The notes under the pieces are model-generated. The model did not search any database and was not told the origin of the DNA. It was given only the letters and a program-made list of their open reading frames with translations. A stretch of DNA of 64,000 nt from the NCBI RefSeq assembly GCF_900890425.1, contig NZ_CAAHFG010000002.1:1240001-1304000 (forward strand), given 5' to 3'. Shown here in pieces: positions 1 to 8,948 of this stretch. A program made the position numbers and the translations under genes. Within the stretch, counting starts at the first letter, position 1, and each line of letters starts with the position of its first letter. Source of the stretch: Pontiella desulfatans (GTDB lineage Bacteria > Verrucomicrobiota > Kiritimatiellia > Kiritimatiellales > Pontiellaceae).

Positions 1-1
1 G

Positions 2-346
2 ATCCACCGCATCCGGAACCCGGAGCAAAACCAGGAATGGATGGGGAAGAAAGACCTCGTCGTTGAACGAACCCGCGACCTGGTGGATTTCCACCAGCGC
101 ATGTGCCTTTCGGTTTCGCCCCTGATGTTCGTGCTCATCGCCATTCCGCTGGGGATCAAGTCGCACCGCAAGGAATCCTCGATCGGCATGTTGATGAGCC
201 TCGTCATCATGTTCGTCTACTACATCTTCATCATCCTGTCCGACACCTTCGACAAAGACCCGCACCTCTACCCGTGGCTGATGCCCTGGTTGCCGATCGT
301 CTTCGGGCAGATCGCCGGCCTGGTGCTCATGCACCGCGCCAACTAA
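2..346 (+). CDS. LptF/LptG-family permease, C-terminal part (5' end outside window)
   Basis: The window opens inside this gene. The frame is open from base 2 to the TAA at 344-346 and gives the last 114 residues. They contain three hydrophobic spans (around SVSPLMFVLIAIPLGI, MLMSLVIMFVYYIFIILSD and WLPIVFGQIAGLVLM) separated by a short basic loop (KSHRKESS). This is the usual end of the YjgP/YjgQ permeases, inner-membrane subunits of the LPS-exporting LptBFG ABC transporter. F and G cannot be told apart from this fragment. It implies an LPS-bearing outer membrane. It converges on the oxidoreductase at 516-1943 across a 169-base gap that holds an inverted repeat. Confidence 0.8.
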   Translation: MHRIRNPEQNQEWMGKKDLVVERTRDLVDFHQRMCLSVSPLMFVLIAIPLGIKSHRKESSIGMLMSLVIMFVYYIFIILSDTFDKDPHLYPWLMPWLPIVFGQIAGLVLMHRAN

Positions 347-439
347 TCCCCAACCGCCCACCGCATTCGAACGTTCATCGTCGTGATCATCGCCCTCGCT
401 GGGGCGGTAGGACGATCAATGGAAAGGTGGAGTCGGAAA

Positions 440-506
440 CCGGAGGGACACGGAGACGACGCATTCCATACGCCAGACCCCTCTGTATGTCTCCGTGCCC
501 TCCGGG
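440..506. terminator. Hairpin between convergent genes
   Basis: An 18-base arm at 440-457 (CCGGAGGGACACGGAGAC) pairs with 489-506, with one mismatch and a loop of about 31 bases. It lies between two convergent stop codons and could end transcription in both directions, but no T-run follows. The ACGGAGAC/GTCTCCGT core makes it a diverged member of the CACAGAG-type palindromes found elsewhere in the window. Confidence 0.45.
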
Positions 507-515
507 GGTAAAGGT

Positions 516-1943
516 TTAGCTTTTCCAGAGTTCCTCGCCATATTCCCAGCCCTTGCGGACGGGTTCCTTGAGGTATTGGTTCAGTTCCGGACGGTTGGTG
601 ATCCGCATGTTCCTGGAATCCCACTCAATCTTGCCGCCATGGTTCACGGCAAGGATGCCCAGCAGCATGACCTCCGTGAACGGCGCGGCATAGTCGAAGT
701 TGGATCCGCATTCCGGAATCTCGCCCTTAACGGCGCTGATCAGCTCGCGGATGGGGCCGCTCTGCTTCAGGCGCGGATAGACTTCCTCGGGGTAGCCCGC
801 TTCCTTGTAGGCCTTTTGCGCTTCCTTGTTGGCGAGGCGCGGATTGTTGGAACGGGCATCGGTGTAGCCATTGTTCTTGGTGCCGAAGTAGTAGGTTCCG
901 TTTCCGGGCGTGTTTTCCCAGGTCCAGTCGTCCGGGGCCTTGGGAGCAAAGTGTGCGTTGCCGTTATACCAGTAGAGCTTGCAGGGCTCCTTGGTGCCGC
1001 GCTTCTCGAAATCGAAACGGACGCGGACGCCGTCGGGCACGATCCACTCGTTTCCGCCGGACACCTTCTCGGCCTCGACCGCAACGGGTTCGTAGAGATC
1101 GAGCAGCCAGACCGGGGCGTCGGCGATGTGGCAGAACCAGTCGCCGAAGGTGCCCGTGCCATAGGGATGGAACGCGCGCCATTTTTTCGGATGGTAGAGA
1201 TGGTTGAAAGGGGCCGGTCCGGTCGGACCCTGCCACAGGTCCCAGTTGAGGGTGGCCGGAACGGGATCGTTCGGCGGCGGGAACGCGCCGGGGCGTTCGA
1301 AATATTCGCCGCCCCATTCGGGGCCGCCGATCCAGGAATGCGCTTCGGTGATTTGGCCGAAGATGCCATCCTCGTACCATTCGCGAAGCTGTCGGATGCC
1401 GTTGTAGGTGTGGCCCTGGTTGCCCATGTTGGTGAGCACCTTGTATTGGGCCTTGGCCTTCTTCAGCGTGCGCGCCTGCCAAATGTTGTGGACCAGCGGC
1501 TTCTGGGTGAAGGTCGCGAGGCCGCGCTCCATCGAGGCCATCGTTGCGGCGAAGTGGGTATGGTCGGGCGTGCTGACGCAGACCATGTCGATCTCCTTGC
1601 CCATTTGGTCGAGCATCACGCGGAAGTCGGTGAACGTCGGTGCCGTGGCATTGTCTGGATGCTTGCCGAGGTGGTGGGCGAACATGGCCTCGTCGACATC
1701 GCAGCGCGCCACGATGTTTTCGTTCTGCGCTTCGTGGTAGACGTATGCGGCAATGTTGCCGGAACCAATCAGGGCAATGTTGACCTTTTCGTTGGCGGAG
1801 GGGCCGGGCTTGCCTATGTTGAATTGGTAGATTTCGCTTTTGCGGTTGGCGGTGGTTTGGCAGCCGGTGAGTCCCAGCGCCGAAGCCCCGGCCGCGGCGG
1901 AGCCGATGGCCTGAAACGATCTGCGGTTCATGTTTTTCATCAT
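516..1943 (-). CDS. Tat-exported Gfo/Idh/MocA-family oxidoreductase, probable lipoprotein
   Basis: 475 residues. The N-terminus has a twin-arginine motif (NRRSFQ, residues 6-11) and then a lipobox-like LTGC near residue 27, so export as a folded cofactor-loaded lipoprotein is likely. A Rossmann motif follows ([10 protein letters not shown]), then the family's STPDHTH and QKPLVHN segments (QKP replaces the common EKP) and a long C-terminal oligomerisation domain. Members are NAD(P)-dependent sugar dehydrogenases; exported ones are common beside sulfatases and glycosidases. AGGA lies 6 bases before the ATG at 1943; the next ATG (1940) would also do. It is a close paralogue of 2026-3399, and the last 40 or so residues are nearly identical. 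The substrate is unknown, and a GH109-type NAD-dependent glycosidase is an alternative. Confidence 0.85.
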   Translation of the reverse strand: MMKNMNRRSFQAIGSAAAGASALGLTGCQTTANRKSEIYQFNIGKPGPSANEKVNIALIGSGNIAAYVYHEAQNENIVARCDVDEAMFAHHLGKHPDNATAPTFTDFRVMLDQMGKEIDMVCVSTPDHTHFAATMASMERGLATFTQKPLVHNIWQARTLKKAKAQYKVLTNMGNQGHTYNGIRQLREWYEDGIFGQITEAHSWIGGPEWGGEYFERPGAFPPPNDPVPATLNWDLWQGPTGPAPFNHLYHPKKWRAFHPYGTGTFGDWFCHIADAPVWLLDLYEPVAVEAEKVSGGNEWIVPDGVRVRFDFEKRGTKEPCKLYWYNGNAHFAPKAPDDWTWENTPGNGTYYFGTKNNGYTDARSNNPRLANKEAQKAYKEAGYPEEVYPRLKQSGPIRELISAVKGEIPECGSNFDYAAPFTEVMLLGILAVNHGGKIEWDSRNMRITNRPELNQYLKEPVRKGWEYGEELWKS

Positions 1944-2025
1944 TCAGTATCCTGTTGGTTTCTTGTGCTAAACATCCAATGGTCGCTTTGGTGAATGGTG
2001 GCCGGGATGTCGTCAATTGAATGGG

Positions 2026-3399
2026 TTAGCTCTTCCAGAGCTCCTCGCCATATTCCCAGCCCTTGCGGACGGGCTCTTTGAGGTATTGGTTCAGTTCCGG
2101 GCGGTTGGTGATCCGCATGTTCCTGGAGTCCCATTCGATCCGGCCGCCATGGTTCACGGCAAGGATGCCGAGCAGCATGATCTCGGTGAACGGCGCGGCA
2201 TAGTCGAAATTCGATCCCGGTTCGGGACCGCCCTTGATGGCGTTGACGAGTTCAAGCACCGGACCGCCTTCGATACGTGGAATGGTTTCGGCGGGATAGC
2301 CCGCGTTCTTGAACGCAATCGCGGCATCCCTGCTGGAGAGGCGAGGGTTGTTGGAGCGCTCGTCGGTGAAGCCGTTGTTCTTGGTGCCATGAAAGAATGT
2401 GCCGGCTGCGGGCAGGCTGCCCCAGCCCCAGTCTTCCGGAAGAGCCGGGCTGAACCGCTTGGGATCGCCGTTATACCAATAGACGGTGCAGGGGGCCTTG
2501 TCGGCGCGGCGTTCGAAGTCGAACCGGACGCGGCAACCATCGGCCACCATCCATTCGTTGCCGCCCTCCACGCTCTCGGCTTCGATGCAGACCGGTTCGT
2601 AGAGGTCGAGCAGCCAGACCGGGGCGTCGGCGATGTGGCAGAACCAGTCGCCGAACATGCCCCCGCCATAGCGATTGAAGCCGCGCCATTTTTTCGGGTG
2701 GTAGAGTTTGTTGAAGGGGGCCGGGCCGGTCGGCCCCTGCCAGAGATCCCAGTCCAGGGTGGCGGGAACCGCATCCGTTGCCGGCGGGAGGGTTTCCGGA
2801 CGCTGGAAATAGTTGCCGTTCCACTTCGGCCCGTCCCTGTAGGAATGCACCTCGGTGATCTGGCCGAAAATACCGAGGTCGTACCATTCCTTAAGCTGCC
2901 GGATGCCGTTGGAGGTATGGCCCTGGTTGCCCATGTTGGTGAGCACCTTGTAGTGGGCCTTCGCCTTTTTCAGCGTGCGTGCCTGCCAGACGTTGTGCGT
3001 CAGCGGTTTCTGCGTGAAGGTATGGATGCCGCGTTCCATGGCGCCCAGCGTGGCGGGGAAGTGCGTGTGGTCGGGCGTGCTGATGCAAACCATGTCGATC
3101 TCCCCGCCCAGCTTGTCGAGCATGACCCGGAAGTCGGCGAAGGTGGCCGCTTTCTCCATGGCGGAAAACCGTTTGGCATGTTGCGCGAACATCCGCGAAT
3201 CGACATCGCAGATGGCCACGAGGTTTTCGTTTTGGGTTCCTTCAAAAGCCCGCCATGCCACGTTGCCCGTGCCGATCACCGCGACGTTCAGCCTGCTGTT
3301 GGCCGATGGGCCGGGCTTGCCAATGCTGAAGAGCGGCACTGCGGTCGAGGCCGCCACCGCGGTTTTCTGGAACGATCTGCGGTTTACTTTTTTCATCAT
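2026..3399 (-). CDS. Tat-exported Gfo/Idh/MocA-family oxidoreductase, tandem paralogue
   Basis: 457 residues from the ATG at 3399; AAGGA precedes the MM pair by 4 to 7 bases, so I rejected a 26-residue upstream extension. It has a twin-arginine motif (NRRSFQKT) but no lipobox, which differs from its neighbour. The Rossmann motif is VAVIGTGNVA, and STPDHTH, QKPLTHN and the C-terminal [16 protein letters not shown] block match the 516-1943 protein closely. This is a tandem duplication within what looks like one operon, downstream of the metallopeptidase and the GH2. Two paralogues side by side suggest two related sugar substrates or a hetero-oligomer (inference). It should use a nicotinamide cofactor carried through the Tat system. 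Confidence 0.85.
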   Translation of the reverse strand: MMKKVNRRSFQKTAVAASTAVPLFSIGKPGPSANSRLNVAVIGTGNVAWRAFEGTQNENLVAICDVDSRMFAQHAKRFSAMEKAATFADFRVMLDKLGGEIDMVCISTPDHTHFPATLGAMERGIHTFTQKPLTHNVWQARTLKKAKAHYKVLTNMGNQGHTSNGIRQLKEWYDLGIFGQITEVHSYRDGPKWNGNYFQRPETLPPATDAVPATLDWDLWQGPTGPAPFNKLYHPKKWRGFNRYGGGMFGDWFCHIADAPVWLLDLYEPVCIEAESVEGGNEWMVADGCRVRFDFERRADKAPCTVYWYNGDPKRFSPALPEDWGWGSLPAAGTFFHGTKNNGFTDERSNNPRLSSRDAAIAFKNAGYPAETIPRIEGGPVLELVNAIKGGPEPGSNFDYAAPFTEIMLLGILAVNHGGRIEWDSRNMRITNRPELNQYLKEPVRKGWEYGEELWKS

Positions 3400-3453
3400 G
3401 CCATCCTTCATTTCATAGCTAGTCATGTTGATTGCTTTGCTACAGGAGGTGTT

Positions 3454-3532
3454 GACCGCGAAGACGCAAAGAAACAAAGGCGTGGAATCATCTGTACTTG
3501 GTATCTTAGCGTCTTTGCGGTCATATTTCCTG
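3454..3532. repeat. Inverted repeat between two minus-strand genes
   Basis: An 18-base arm at 3454-3471 (GACCGCGAAGACGCAAAG) pairs with 3515-3532, with two mismatches and a loop of about 43 bases. It lies between the metallopeptidase stop and the next oxidoreductase start, with no T-run. It could be a transcript-processing or attenuation hairpin, or a dispersed palindromic repeat. Confidence 0.5.
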
Positions 3533-3545
3533 CTACGGTGATGCT

Positions 3546-4493
3546 TCAGCCTTCTTCCTTTTTCTTTGCTTTCTGCTCCTCCTGGTAATTGGCGTACCAG
3601 TCGAGCAGCTCCTGCGGCCAGGCAAAGGTCGGGGCGGTCGCCGGGTCGTAGCCTGCGAGATGAATGTTTTCCGACGCGGCTCTAGCGGCGGGTTTCGCAT
3701 ATTTCCAATCAATGTCGCCGAGCTGTTCCATGATGATATCGGCAAGAACCGGATCGTATTCGGTCAGCTCTTCGCGGGTGTTGACGTGGTTGTGGTCGTG
3801 GTCCGGTTCGCGGTTGTCGTCGAAGAACGACTGCACCCCCTCGGCCCAATATTCGTGGACGTTGTTGGCGGCGTATTTGTCTTTCCAGAGCCCCTTGGCC
3901 ATGGCGTCGTCGTAGGCCGCCACCAGCCTGGGCTTGAATTCGGGATCGAGGTCGACGAGCGCCATGTCCATGATGGCGTGCGCGAATTCGTGGACGAGGA
4001 TGCTTTCCTGATGGTAGGGGTCGCCGGGGTAGCGCAGCACGTTTTCCTCGCCGCAGCTGACAGCGGGGCGTTGATGGTTGGGGCCAAGGCCCCGTGCGCG
4101 GCGGTCCCAGAACTTCGCGGGTTTCATGTCGCTGTATTCCGGCATCTGCGTCACGAATTCGGTGTAGTCGATCAGCACGAAGCGGACGTGGTTTTCGGCC
4201 AGTTTCTGGATCGCGTCGGGGCGGTTTTGCAGCATTTGCTTGACGATGTAGGCCGTCTCCCTGAAGGCATGGTCATCCACCTTGTCGTTGCCGACAATGG
4301 TGAAGCCTCCCAGATCCAGCGCCTTGGTGTAGAAGGGATCCAGGTTTAGGTCGGCCACCATTTCTTGCGTTGGCGCCGCAACCTTGAGTTTCGCGATCTG
4401 TTCGGAAATCCCCGCGCCGTCGGCAACGGATGTTTGTGCAAGGACGGTTGCGACTATGATGCTGAAAGCAATGGAGAAATATCTCGTATTCAT
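3546..4493 (-). CDS. Exported HEFAH zinc metallopeptidase (gluzincin-like)
   Basis: 315 residues from the ATG at 4493, which overlaps the GH2 stop as ATGA; the frame is open 33 codons further but has no better start. A signal peptide ends near VADGA (about residue 27). HEFAH (168-172) supplies two zinc ligands and a catalytic Glu. E218 in EYWAEG is the likely third ligand, 46 residues on, a spacing like that of lethal-factor/Pro-Pro endopeptidase-like gluzincins. A charged tail (EEQKAKKKEEG) ends the protein. The translational coupling to GH2 suggests the two act on one glycosylated target (inference). The exact family is not certain, and specificity cannot be read from the sequence. Confidence 0.7.
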   Translation of the reverse strand: MNTRYFSIAFSIIVATVLAQTSVADGAGISEQIAKLKVAAPTQEMVADLNLDPFYTKALDLGGFTIVGNDKVDDHAFRETAYIVKQMLQNRPDAIQKLAENHVRFVLIDYTEFVTQMPEYSDMKPAKFWDRRARGLGPNHQRPAVSCGEENVLRYPGDPYHQESILVHEFAHAIMDMALVDLDPEFKPRLVAAYDDAMAKGLWKDKYAANNVHEYWAEGVQSFFDDNREPDHDHNHVNTREELTEYDPVLADIIMEQLGDIDWKYAKPAARAASENIHLAGYDPATAPTFAWPQELLDWYANYQEEQKAKKKEEG

Positions 4494-7400
4494 TCGTTGC
4501 CACTCGATTTGCCGCGTTCGAAATACCAGGTGGAGAAGCGCGAGGCGATGGACATTGTTTCCGCTTCCTGCGAGTCGAGCTTCATGACGCACATCTGGTC
4601 GGTCACATACATGAAGAGCTTGCCCACCCCCGCGTCGTCCGGATTTTCAAACACATCGTCGGGATAGTCGTACCACCAGTAGCCGTAGAGGTTCCTTTCG
4701 GTGCCGTCGAGGGTGAACACGCTTCCGCTTCCATCAAAATCAAATGTGCGAGGGGCCACCTTTTTGACTTCCCCCTTGCCGCGTTGGATGGCGGTGAGCC
4801 TCCATTTTCCGACGACCTCCTTGTCCTTGGGGCCGTTGAAGGTTTGGGGGTCGTCGCTCCCTTCGGTGTCGAAGTTCGGGGAGGTGATTCGCGGCAGCGG
4901 CCCCTTGGTGAACGTGCTTTCGGTCGTCAGGAAGGGCTTTCCGTTCTTCGCGATGATCGCCTTGATGGTTGCGGTTTCATTCAGTTCGAACGGTGCCGTG
5001 TATCTAACCGCCTTTGATCCGTTGACAGAATAGGTGATGTCGAACCTGGCGTCGTCAAGATCACCCCTCAACGCAATCCGGTTCATCTCGATGGCAACCG
5101 TAGTGCTCTCCGGAAAGAGGGTGCGCCCGAGGATGCCCGCGCCGCTTACTTCGATGGCGCCGTCCTGGTCGGTGCTTTGGAAGATGCCGAGCGAGAGGCC
5201 GTTGAAGGTTTTGCGGTGGGTTTCGCGGTGGGTGGTGACGTCGAGCGGGTCGCCGTTGTCGAAGCCGAGCAGTTCGACCGGGCCGTCGATCTGGTAATCG
5301 ATTCGGTTGCAGGCCCACGGCACAAAATTGCCGTTGGCATCCTTGATCGTTGTGGTGAGGTGGCTGATGTCGAACCGGTCGGCGGCCATGTTTGTATTGT
5401 CGGCGGCAAACTCGATGGTCGTCGGGGCGCCGGCGGTCTTGAATATCTTTTCGGCAACGGCCTTGCCGCCGCGGTAGCCGACGGCTTTCAATGTTCCGGC
5501 TTCGTAGGGCACCTTCCAGACGATGTCGAGCAGGTCGCGCGGCGGCTTTTTGCCGAGCGGCTTGCCGTTGAGGAAGAGTTCGACCTCTTCGCAGTTGGAG
5601 TAGGCCACCACGGGAATTCCGACGCCCTCCATGCCGGGGTGCGTCCAGTGCGGCAGGAGGTGCACCATCGGCTCGTCCGTCCATTGGCTCTGGTAGAAGA
5701 AATAGTGGTCTTTCGGGAAGCCGCACAGGTCGATGATGCCGAAGTTCCAGATCCGCGCCGGCCAGCTGCCGCCGCCGAACGAGGCTTCGCCGAGATAGTC
5801 GAACCCGGTCCAGCGGAACTCGCCCATGATCCACGGCGTTTCCTTGGTGCGCTTCCAGCAGGTGCGGGCAGTGATGCGCACGCCGCAGTTGTCGTACGAC
5901 GAGCTGTAGCGTTCGTGGCCATCGAAGAAAATCTGCTTGTCGCCGTAAGCCGTGAACGGATTGACCATGATGCTGCGGTTGCGCCACCAGGTGAGCGTGC
6001 GGTAGAAGCCGCGCGTCTGCAGCGTATGCGGAACCTCGGTCAGCACAACGGCCTTTTCGGGATTTTCCTCGTGGAACTTTTCGAGGATGCCCGGTGTGCC
6101 GCCCGGCGCGTTGAAGCCCGCCACATCCACGCCATAGAACAGGCTGCCACCGGTGGTCGGGCGCGTCGTGTCGTATTTCTTCACTTCGGCGCTAATGTTG
6201 TGCGTATCCTTGATGCCGGTTTCGTTGCCGATGCTGTACATGATGACCGCGGGATGGTTGCGGTCGCGCCGCACCCAGTCCTTCACATCGGTTTTCCACC
6301 ACTCCTTGAAATGGTGGCGGCCATAGTCGTGCTTGCTCTTCGCTCCCCAGCCGTCGAACAGCTCGTCCATCACCATGATGCCCATTTCGTCGCACAGGTC
6401 GTAGAAGATCGGTCGGCGCGGATTGTGGGAGACGCGGATGGCATTGCAGCCCATCTCCTTCAGGATCCGCAGGCGGCGGCGCAGCACCTTTTCGGGAATG
6501 GCCGACCCGACAAGCCCCGCATCGGAATGCTCGCACACCCCCTTGAGTTTGGTCGATTTCCCGTTCAGGAAGAAGCCCTCGTCCGGATCGAACCGCAGCG
6601 AGCGGATGCCGAAGCGCGTTTGGTTGGTGTCGATGGTCTTGCTCCCGATCTTGATGGAACTGACCAGGGTGTAGAGGGCGGACGATTCCGGCGACCAGAG
6701 CTCCGGGGTTTCGATGCGCAAACCAAGCGTTGCCACGGACGGTCCGTTGGCCGCCAACAGAACCGCTTGTTTCGTCGATGCCACTTGCTTGCCCGCCCTG
6801 TCGAGCACGATGGATTCCACGGTGGCTTTATGCGCCTTGGCGGTGCCGTTGTTCAGCGTGGCTTCGACCGCGACGGTAGCCTGTCCAGCTGTGATGGACG
6901 GCGTGGTGACGAACACGCCCCATTGGTCGAAATTGATTTTGTTTTTGGATATCAGGGTCACGTCGCCATAGAGGCCGCAACCGGGGTACCAGCGGGCGTT
7001 GGGCGCCTGTTGGTTATCCACCCGCACGGCCAGCGTGTTGCGGCCGGAGTTCAGTTCCTGCGAGATGTCGATATAAAAGCTGATGTAGCCATAGGGGCGT
7101 TCGCCGACTTTGTTGCCGTTTACCCACACCTCGGTGTTCATGAAGGAGGCATCGAAGAGGAGCAGGTATTGTTTCGCGGGATCAACCTCGTCGAGCTGGA
7201 AGGTCTTGCGGTACCAGCCGAGTCCGGTCGGCAGATAGCCGCCTTGGCCGCCGCTGGGATTCGTTTTTTCATAGGGGCCGAGGATCGACCAGTCGTGGGG
7301 GATGCGCACCGTTTCCCATCCGGAATCGTCGAAACCGGGTTCCGATGCCAGGTCGGAGCCGGACCGGCTGAACGTCCAGCCGAACACGAGTTTTTCGGTT

Positions 7401-7498
7401 TGCGGAACCCCGGTCGCCGGTGGTGCCGCCGATGCCAGAAGCGGCGCGCAGGCTGCGGCCAGCAGGCCAACCCCCCATGCTTTGAATTTACGACCCAT
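4490..7498 (-). CDS. Exported glycoside hydrolase family 2 (beta-galactosidase-like)
   Basis: 1002 residues with a signal peptide cut near ASAA (about residue 25). The order is a sugar-binding jelly-roll domain (about 35-200, with GLGWYRKTF and NARWYPGCGLYGDV), an immunoglobulin-like domain, a TIM barrel (about 305-600), and further beta domains of the kind seen in Bacteroides-type GH2 enzymes. E426 in YSIGNETG is the expected acid/base. E488 in LTEVPHTL aligns with the SETAS-type nucleophile, and WTGFDYLGE is also conserved. It is the first gene of a probable operon with the peptidase at 3546 and the two oxidoreductases. The start is set by the signal peptide and by the 29-bp motif placed 54 bases upstream. 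Beta-galactosidase is most likely, but GH2 also includes glucuronidases and mannosidases. Confidence 0.88.
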   Translation of the reverse strand: MGRKFKAWGVGLLAAACAPLLASAAPPATGVPQTEKLVFGWTFSRSGSDLASEPGFDDSGWETVRIPHDWSILGPYEKTNPSGGQGGYLPTGLGWYRKTFQLDEVDPAKQYLLLFDASFMNTEVWVNGNKVGERPYGYISFYIDISQELNSGRNTLAVRVDNQQAPNARWYPGCGLYGDVTLISKNKINFDQWGVFVTTPSITAGQATVAVEATLNNGTAKAHKATVESIVLDRAGKQVASTKQAVLLAANGPSVATLGLRIETPELWSPESSALYTLVSSIKIGSKTIDTNQTRFGIRSLRFDPDEGFFLNGKSTKLKGVCEHSDAGLVGSAIPEKVLRRRLRILKEMGCNAIRVSHNPRRPIFYDLCDEMGIMVMDELFDGWGAKSKHDYGRHHFKEWWKTDVKDWVRRDRNHPAVIMYSIGNETGIKDTHNISAEVKKYDTTRPTTGGSLFYGVDVAGFNAPGGTPGILEKFHEENPEKAVVLTEVPHTLQTRGFYRTLTWWRNRSIMVNPFTAYGDKQIFFDGHERYSSSYDNCGVRITARTCWKRTKETPWIMGEFRWTGFDYLGEASFGGGSWPARIWNFGIIDLCGFPKDHYFFYQSQWTDEPMVHLLPHWTHPGMEGVGIPVVAYSNCEEVELFLNGKPLGKKPPRDLLDIVWKVPYEAGTLKAVGYRGGKAVAEKIFKTAGAPTTIEFAADNTNMAADRFDISHLTTTIKDANGNFVPWACNRIDYQIDGPVELLGFDNGDPLDVTTHRETHRKTFNGLSLGIFQSTDQDGAIEVSGAGILGRTLFPESTTVAIEMNRIALRGDLDDARFDITYSVNGSKAVRYTAPFELNETATIKAIIAKNGKPFLTTESTFTKGPLPRITSPNFDTEGSDDPQTFNGPKDKEVVGKWRLTAIQRGKGEVKKVAPRTFDFDGSGSVFTLDGTERNLYGYWWYDYPDDVFENPDDAGVGKLFMYVTDQMCVMKLDSQEAETMSIASRFSTWYFERGKSSGNE

Positions 7499-7552
7499 AC
7501 ACTAGTCCACTGTTTAGTAAGCCGATAAAGCTACCAGAGCCCGGATCGCGGC

Positions 7553-7581
7553 GTCTTGTAGGATTTGGGCATGCCTGTGTA
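7553..7581 (-). promoter_or_regulatory. 29-bp upstream motif shared with the GH97 gene
   Basis: Read on the minus strand it runs TACACA, G, GCATGCC, C, then AAATCCTACAAGAC. The same motif with two changes lies at 19194-19222. In both places its 3' edge is exactly 54 bases before the ATG of a glycosidase gene. The 54-base spacer also shows matches at fixed positions (GTAG, then AT.GG). This looks like a regulator site or leader element controlling the GH2 operon. An alternative is a 13-codon reading frame starting MPKSYKT that ends at the TAG in the spacer of both copies. Confidence 0.6.
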
Positions 7582-7604
7582 TCTGGGATTAGGCGCGGCG
7601 CAGG

Positions 7605-7735
7605 GAAAAACCGTTAAAGCGTCAAAGGCATAGCTTCCGGATCCGAGCTGCAGTTTCAATCCTTGGTCGGCGGGGAGTTTTTCCACGCCCACCGCGTTGT
7701 CGATCGTTCGTCCGTTCTCGTTGACGGACTTCGCT
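7605..7735 (-). pseudogene. Remnant of a GH78 rhamnosidase 3' end
   Basis: Bases 7622-7669 are identical over 48 bases to 9123-9170, the 3' end of the intact GH78 gene. On the minus strand they encode the same DQGLKLQLGSGSYAF tail. Upstream of it about 20 codons are recognisable but carry an insertion relative to the intact copy. The rest of the gene is missing: the sequence runs straight into the duplicated end of the transposase element. It appears to be the scar of a duplication or deletion linked to that element. Confidence 0.65.
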
Positions 7736-7740
7736 TCAGG

Positions 7741-7932
7741 CGTGGTGGGGTCAGCCCTCGAATTAATACTTTACTTGCTTGGGCTGCTGTTTGAACTTCT
7801 CAGTTCTTCCAGGCTTTTTTCGATGTTCCCGGGCGTGGTGGGCGTGGTGGGGTCAGCCCTCGAATTAATACTTTACTTGATTGGGCGGCTGTTTGAACTT
7901 CTCAGTTCTTCCAGGCTTTTTTCGATGTTCCC
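7741..7932. repeat. Direct repeat of the transposon's left end (two 90-bp copies)
   Basis: 7741-7830 and 7843-7932 are near-identical (three differences seen), with a period of 102 bases. The second copy contains the end of the transposase gene and the element's terminal inverted repeat. The first is an orphan copy of the same end, carrying its own 29-base terminus at 7747-7775. It was probably left by one-ended movement or unequal crossing over. Confidence 0.75.
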
Positions 7933-8919
7933 GCACGCCTTCCTAAGTTGGGCATTGGCGGCCAGCCAAACGGGAAGCTTGCGAAGCTGGGCACTCACCG
8001 CTCCGCCCGTTCCCATACCCAGAAACACTGCTGCTCCGCGCTGGGAAATTCCTGCAAAGCGAATGAGCATGGAGGCTGCTATTGCCCGCAAGGGGCTGTT
8101 CCGGCGGCGTACCATGAATGACGTCGTTTCGACGCCCAATGCATTGGCTACGGTTTCCAGAACCGTATTGGATGGCAATGGTTCGGTGATGTGGCGGAAG
8201 GAAACGTCTTCCCGATTGCAGTCCTTGGAACGCTTGCCATGCAGGTGATCAATCCAAGTGCGAAAGGATTCTCCCCCGATGCTGCGAGGAGAGAGCTTTA
8301 GTAGTTCCTGAAATTCAATGTCGTCGTTTGCCAGGCCGGATTCCACGAAGGACCGATAGCGTTTAGGCTGTTCGTCAGCACTCCCCCCGGCCATTGCGAG
8401 GATGGGGCAGTAGTCCACGAATTCGTGCGCTCTCCGTTTGCCGATATAGCTTGGGAAACTGCTCCATCGGTAGGCGCGCAGTGTAGAGATCCGCTCCCGG
8501 TTCGGCTTGGCTCTTTCGCTTTGGGTTTGAACTGGATTCAGGTGGACATAACGTGACAACGCGAGAAGATACCGGTCTCCCTCGACAAGCTTTGCCTTGT
8601 AGCGACCATCGAGCAGGTGGCCATGTCGGTGATGCCGGCGATTGTAGTAGACGGTGTAGGCTGTGGATAATGCCTGCATGAACGTTGAGCAGTTTCCGGC
8701 AGGAGTCTCGAACACGAGATGGAAGTGGTTGGTCATCAGCACATACAGGTAAAGGCGTATCTGGTGGCGACCAACCCGTTCGCTAAGTTGATCAATAAAC
8801 CGTGCGCGGTCTTTGTCGTCAGCAAACAGAGGGCTCTGGTCAAACCTATGGTCGCCAATCATTCTGCATGAGACATGATAGATTGCTCCATGGAACTCAA
8901 CTCTCAATGACCTTGCCAT
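7873..8919 (-). CDS. HUH (Y1) transposase, IS200-like/RAYT type
   Basis: 348 residues. The N-terminus MARSLRVEFHGAIYHV is the usual start of Y1 transposases. The HUH metal motif is HFH in LMTNHFHLVFE (about residues 65-67), and a Tyr in the GRYKAKLV segment (about 106) is a likely catalytic residue. A C-terminal extension of about 170 residues holds a helix-turn-helix-like segment (NTVLETVANALGVETTSFM), a feature of REP-associated transposases. The protein should nick single-stranded DNA at hairpin ends through a 5' phosphotyrosine. No frameshift is seen, so it may be active. The codon use and the insertion beside a broken GH78 copy point to acquisition. Confidence 0.88.
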   Translation of the reverse strand: MARSLRVEFHGAIYHVSCRMIGDHRFDQSPLFADDKDRARFIDQLSERVGRHQIRLYLYVLMTNHFHLVFETPAGNCSTFMQALSTAYTVYYNRRHHRHGHLLDGRYKAKLVEGDRYLLALSRYVHLNPVQTQSERAKPNRERISTLRAYRWSSFPSYIGKRRAHEFVDYCPILAMAGGSADEQPKRYRSFVESGLANDDIEFQELLKLSPRSIGGESFRTWIDHLHGKRSKDCNREDVSFRHITEPLPSNTVLETVANALGVETTSFMVRRRNSPLRAIAASMLIRFAGISQRGAAVFLGMGTGGAVSAQLRKLPVWLAANAQLRKACGNIEKSLEELRSSNSRPIK

Positions 8920-8948
8920 GAAGGGTTTGTGTCATGATATTGCTTGAT

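Noticed and set aside
440-506. A canonical intrinsic terminator after the LptF/G gene
   Set aside because: The stem is long but there is no T-run, so it is kept only as a possible terminator belonging to the palindrome family.
495-3588. Long plus-strand frames opposite the two oxidoreductases
   Set aside because: The minus-strand proteins have Tat signals and Rossmann motifs; the plus-strand frames repeat the same pattern in both paralogues simply because the genes are duplicates.
5177-7528. A 783-codon open frame on the plus strand opposite the GH2 gene
   Set aside because: It is the antisense of a well-supported GH2 with signal peptide and catalytic motifs; the translation has no family features and arises from high-GC codon bias.
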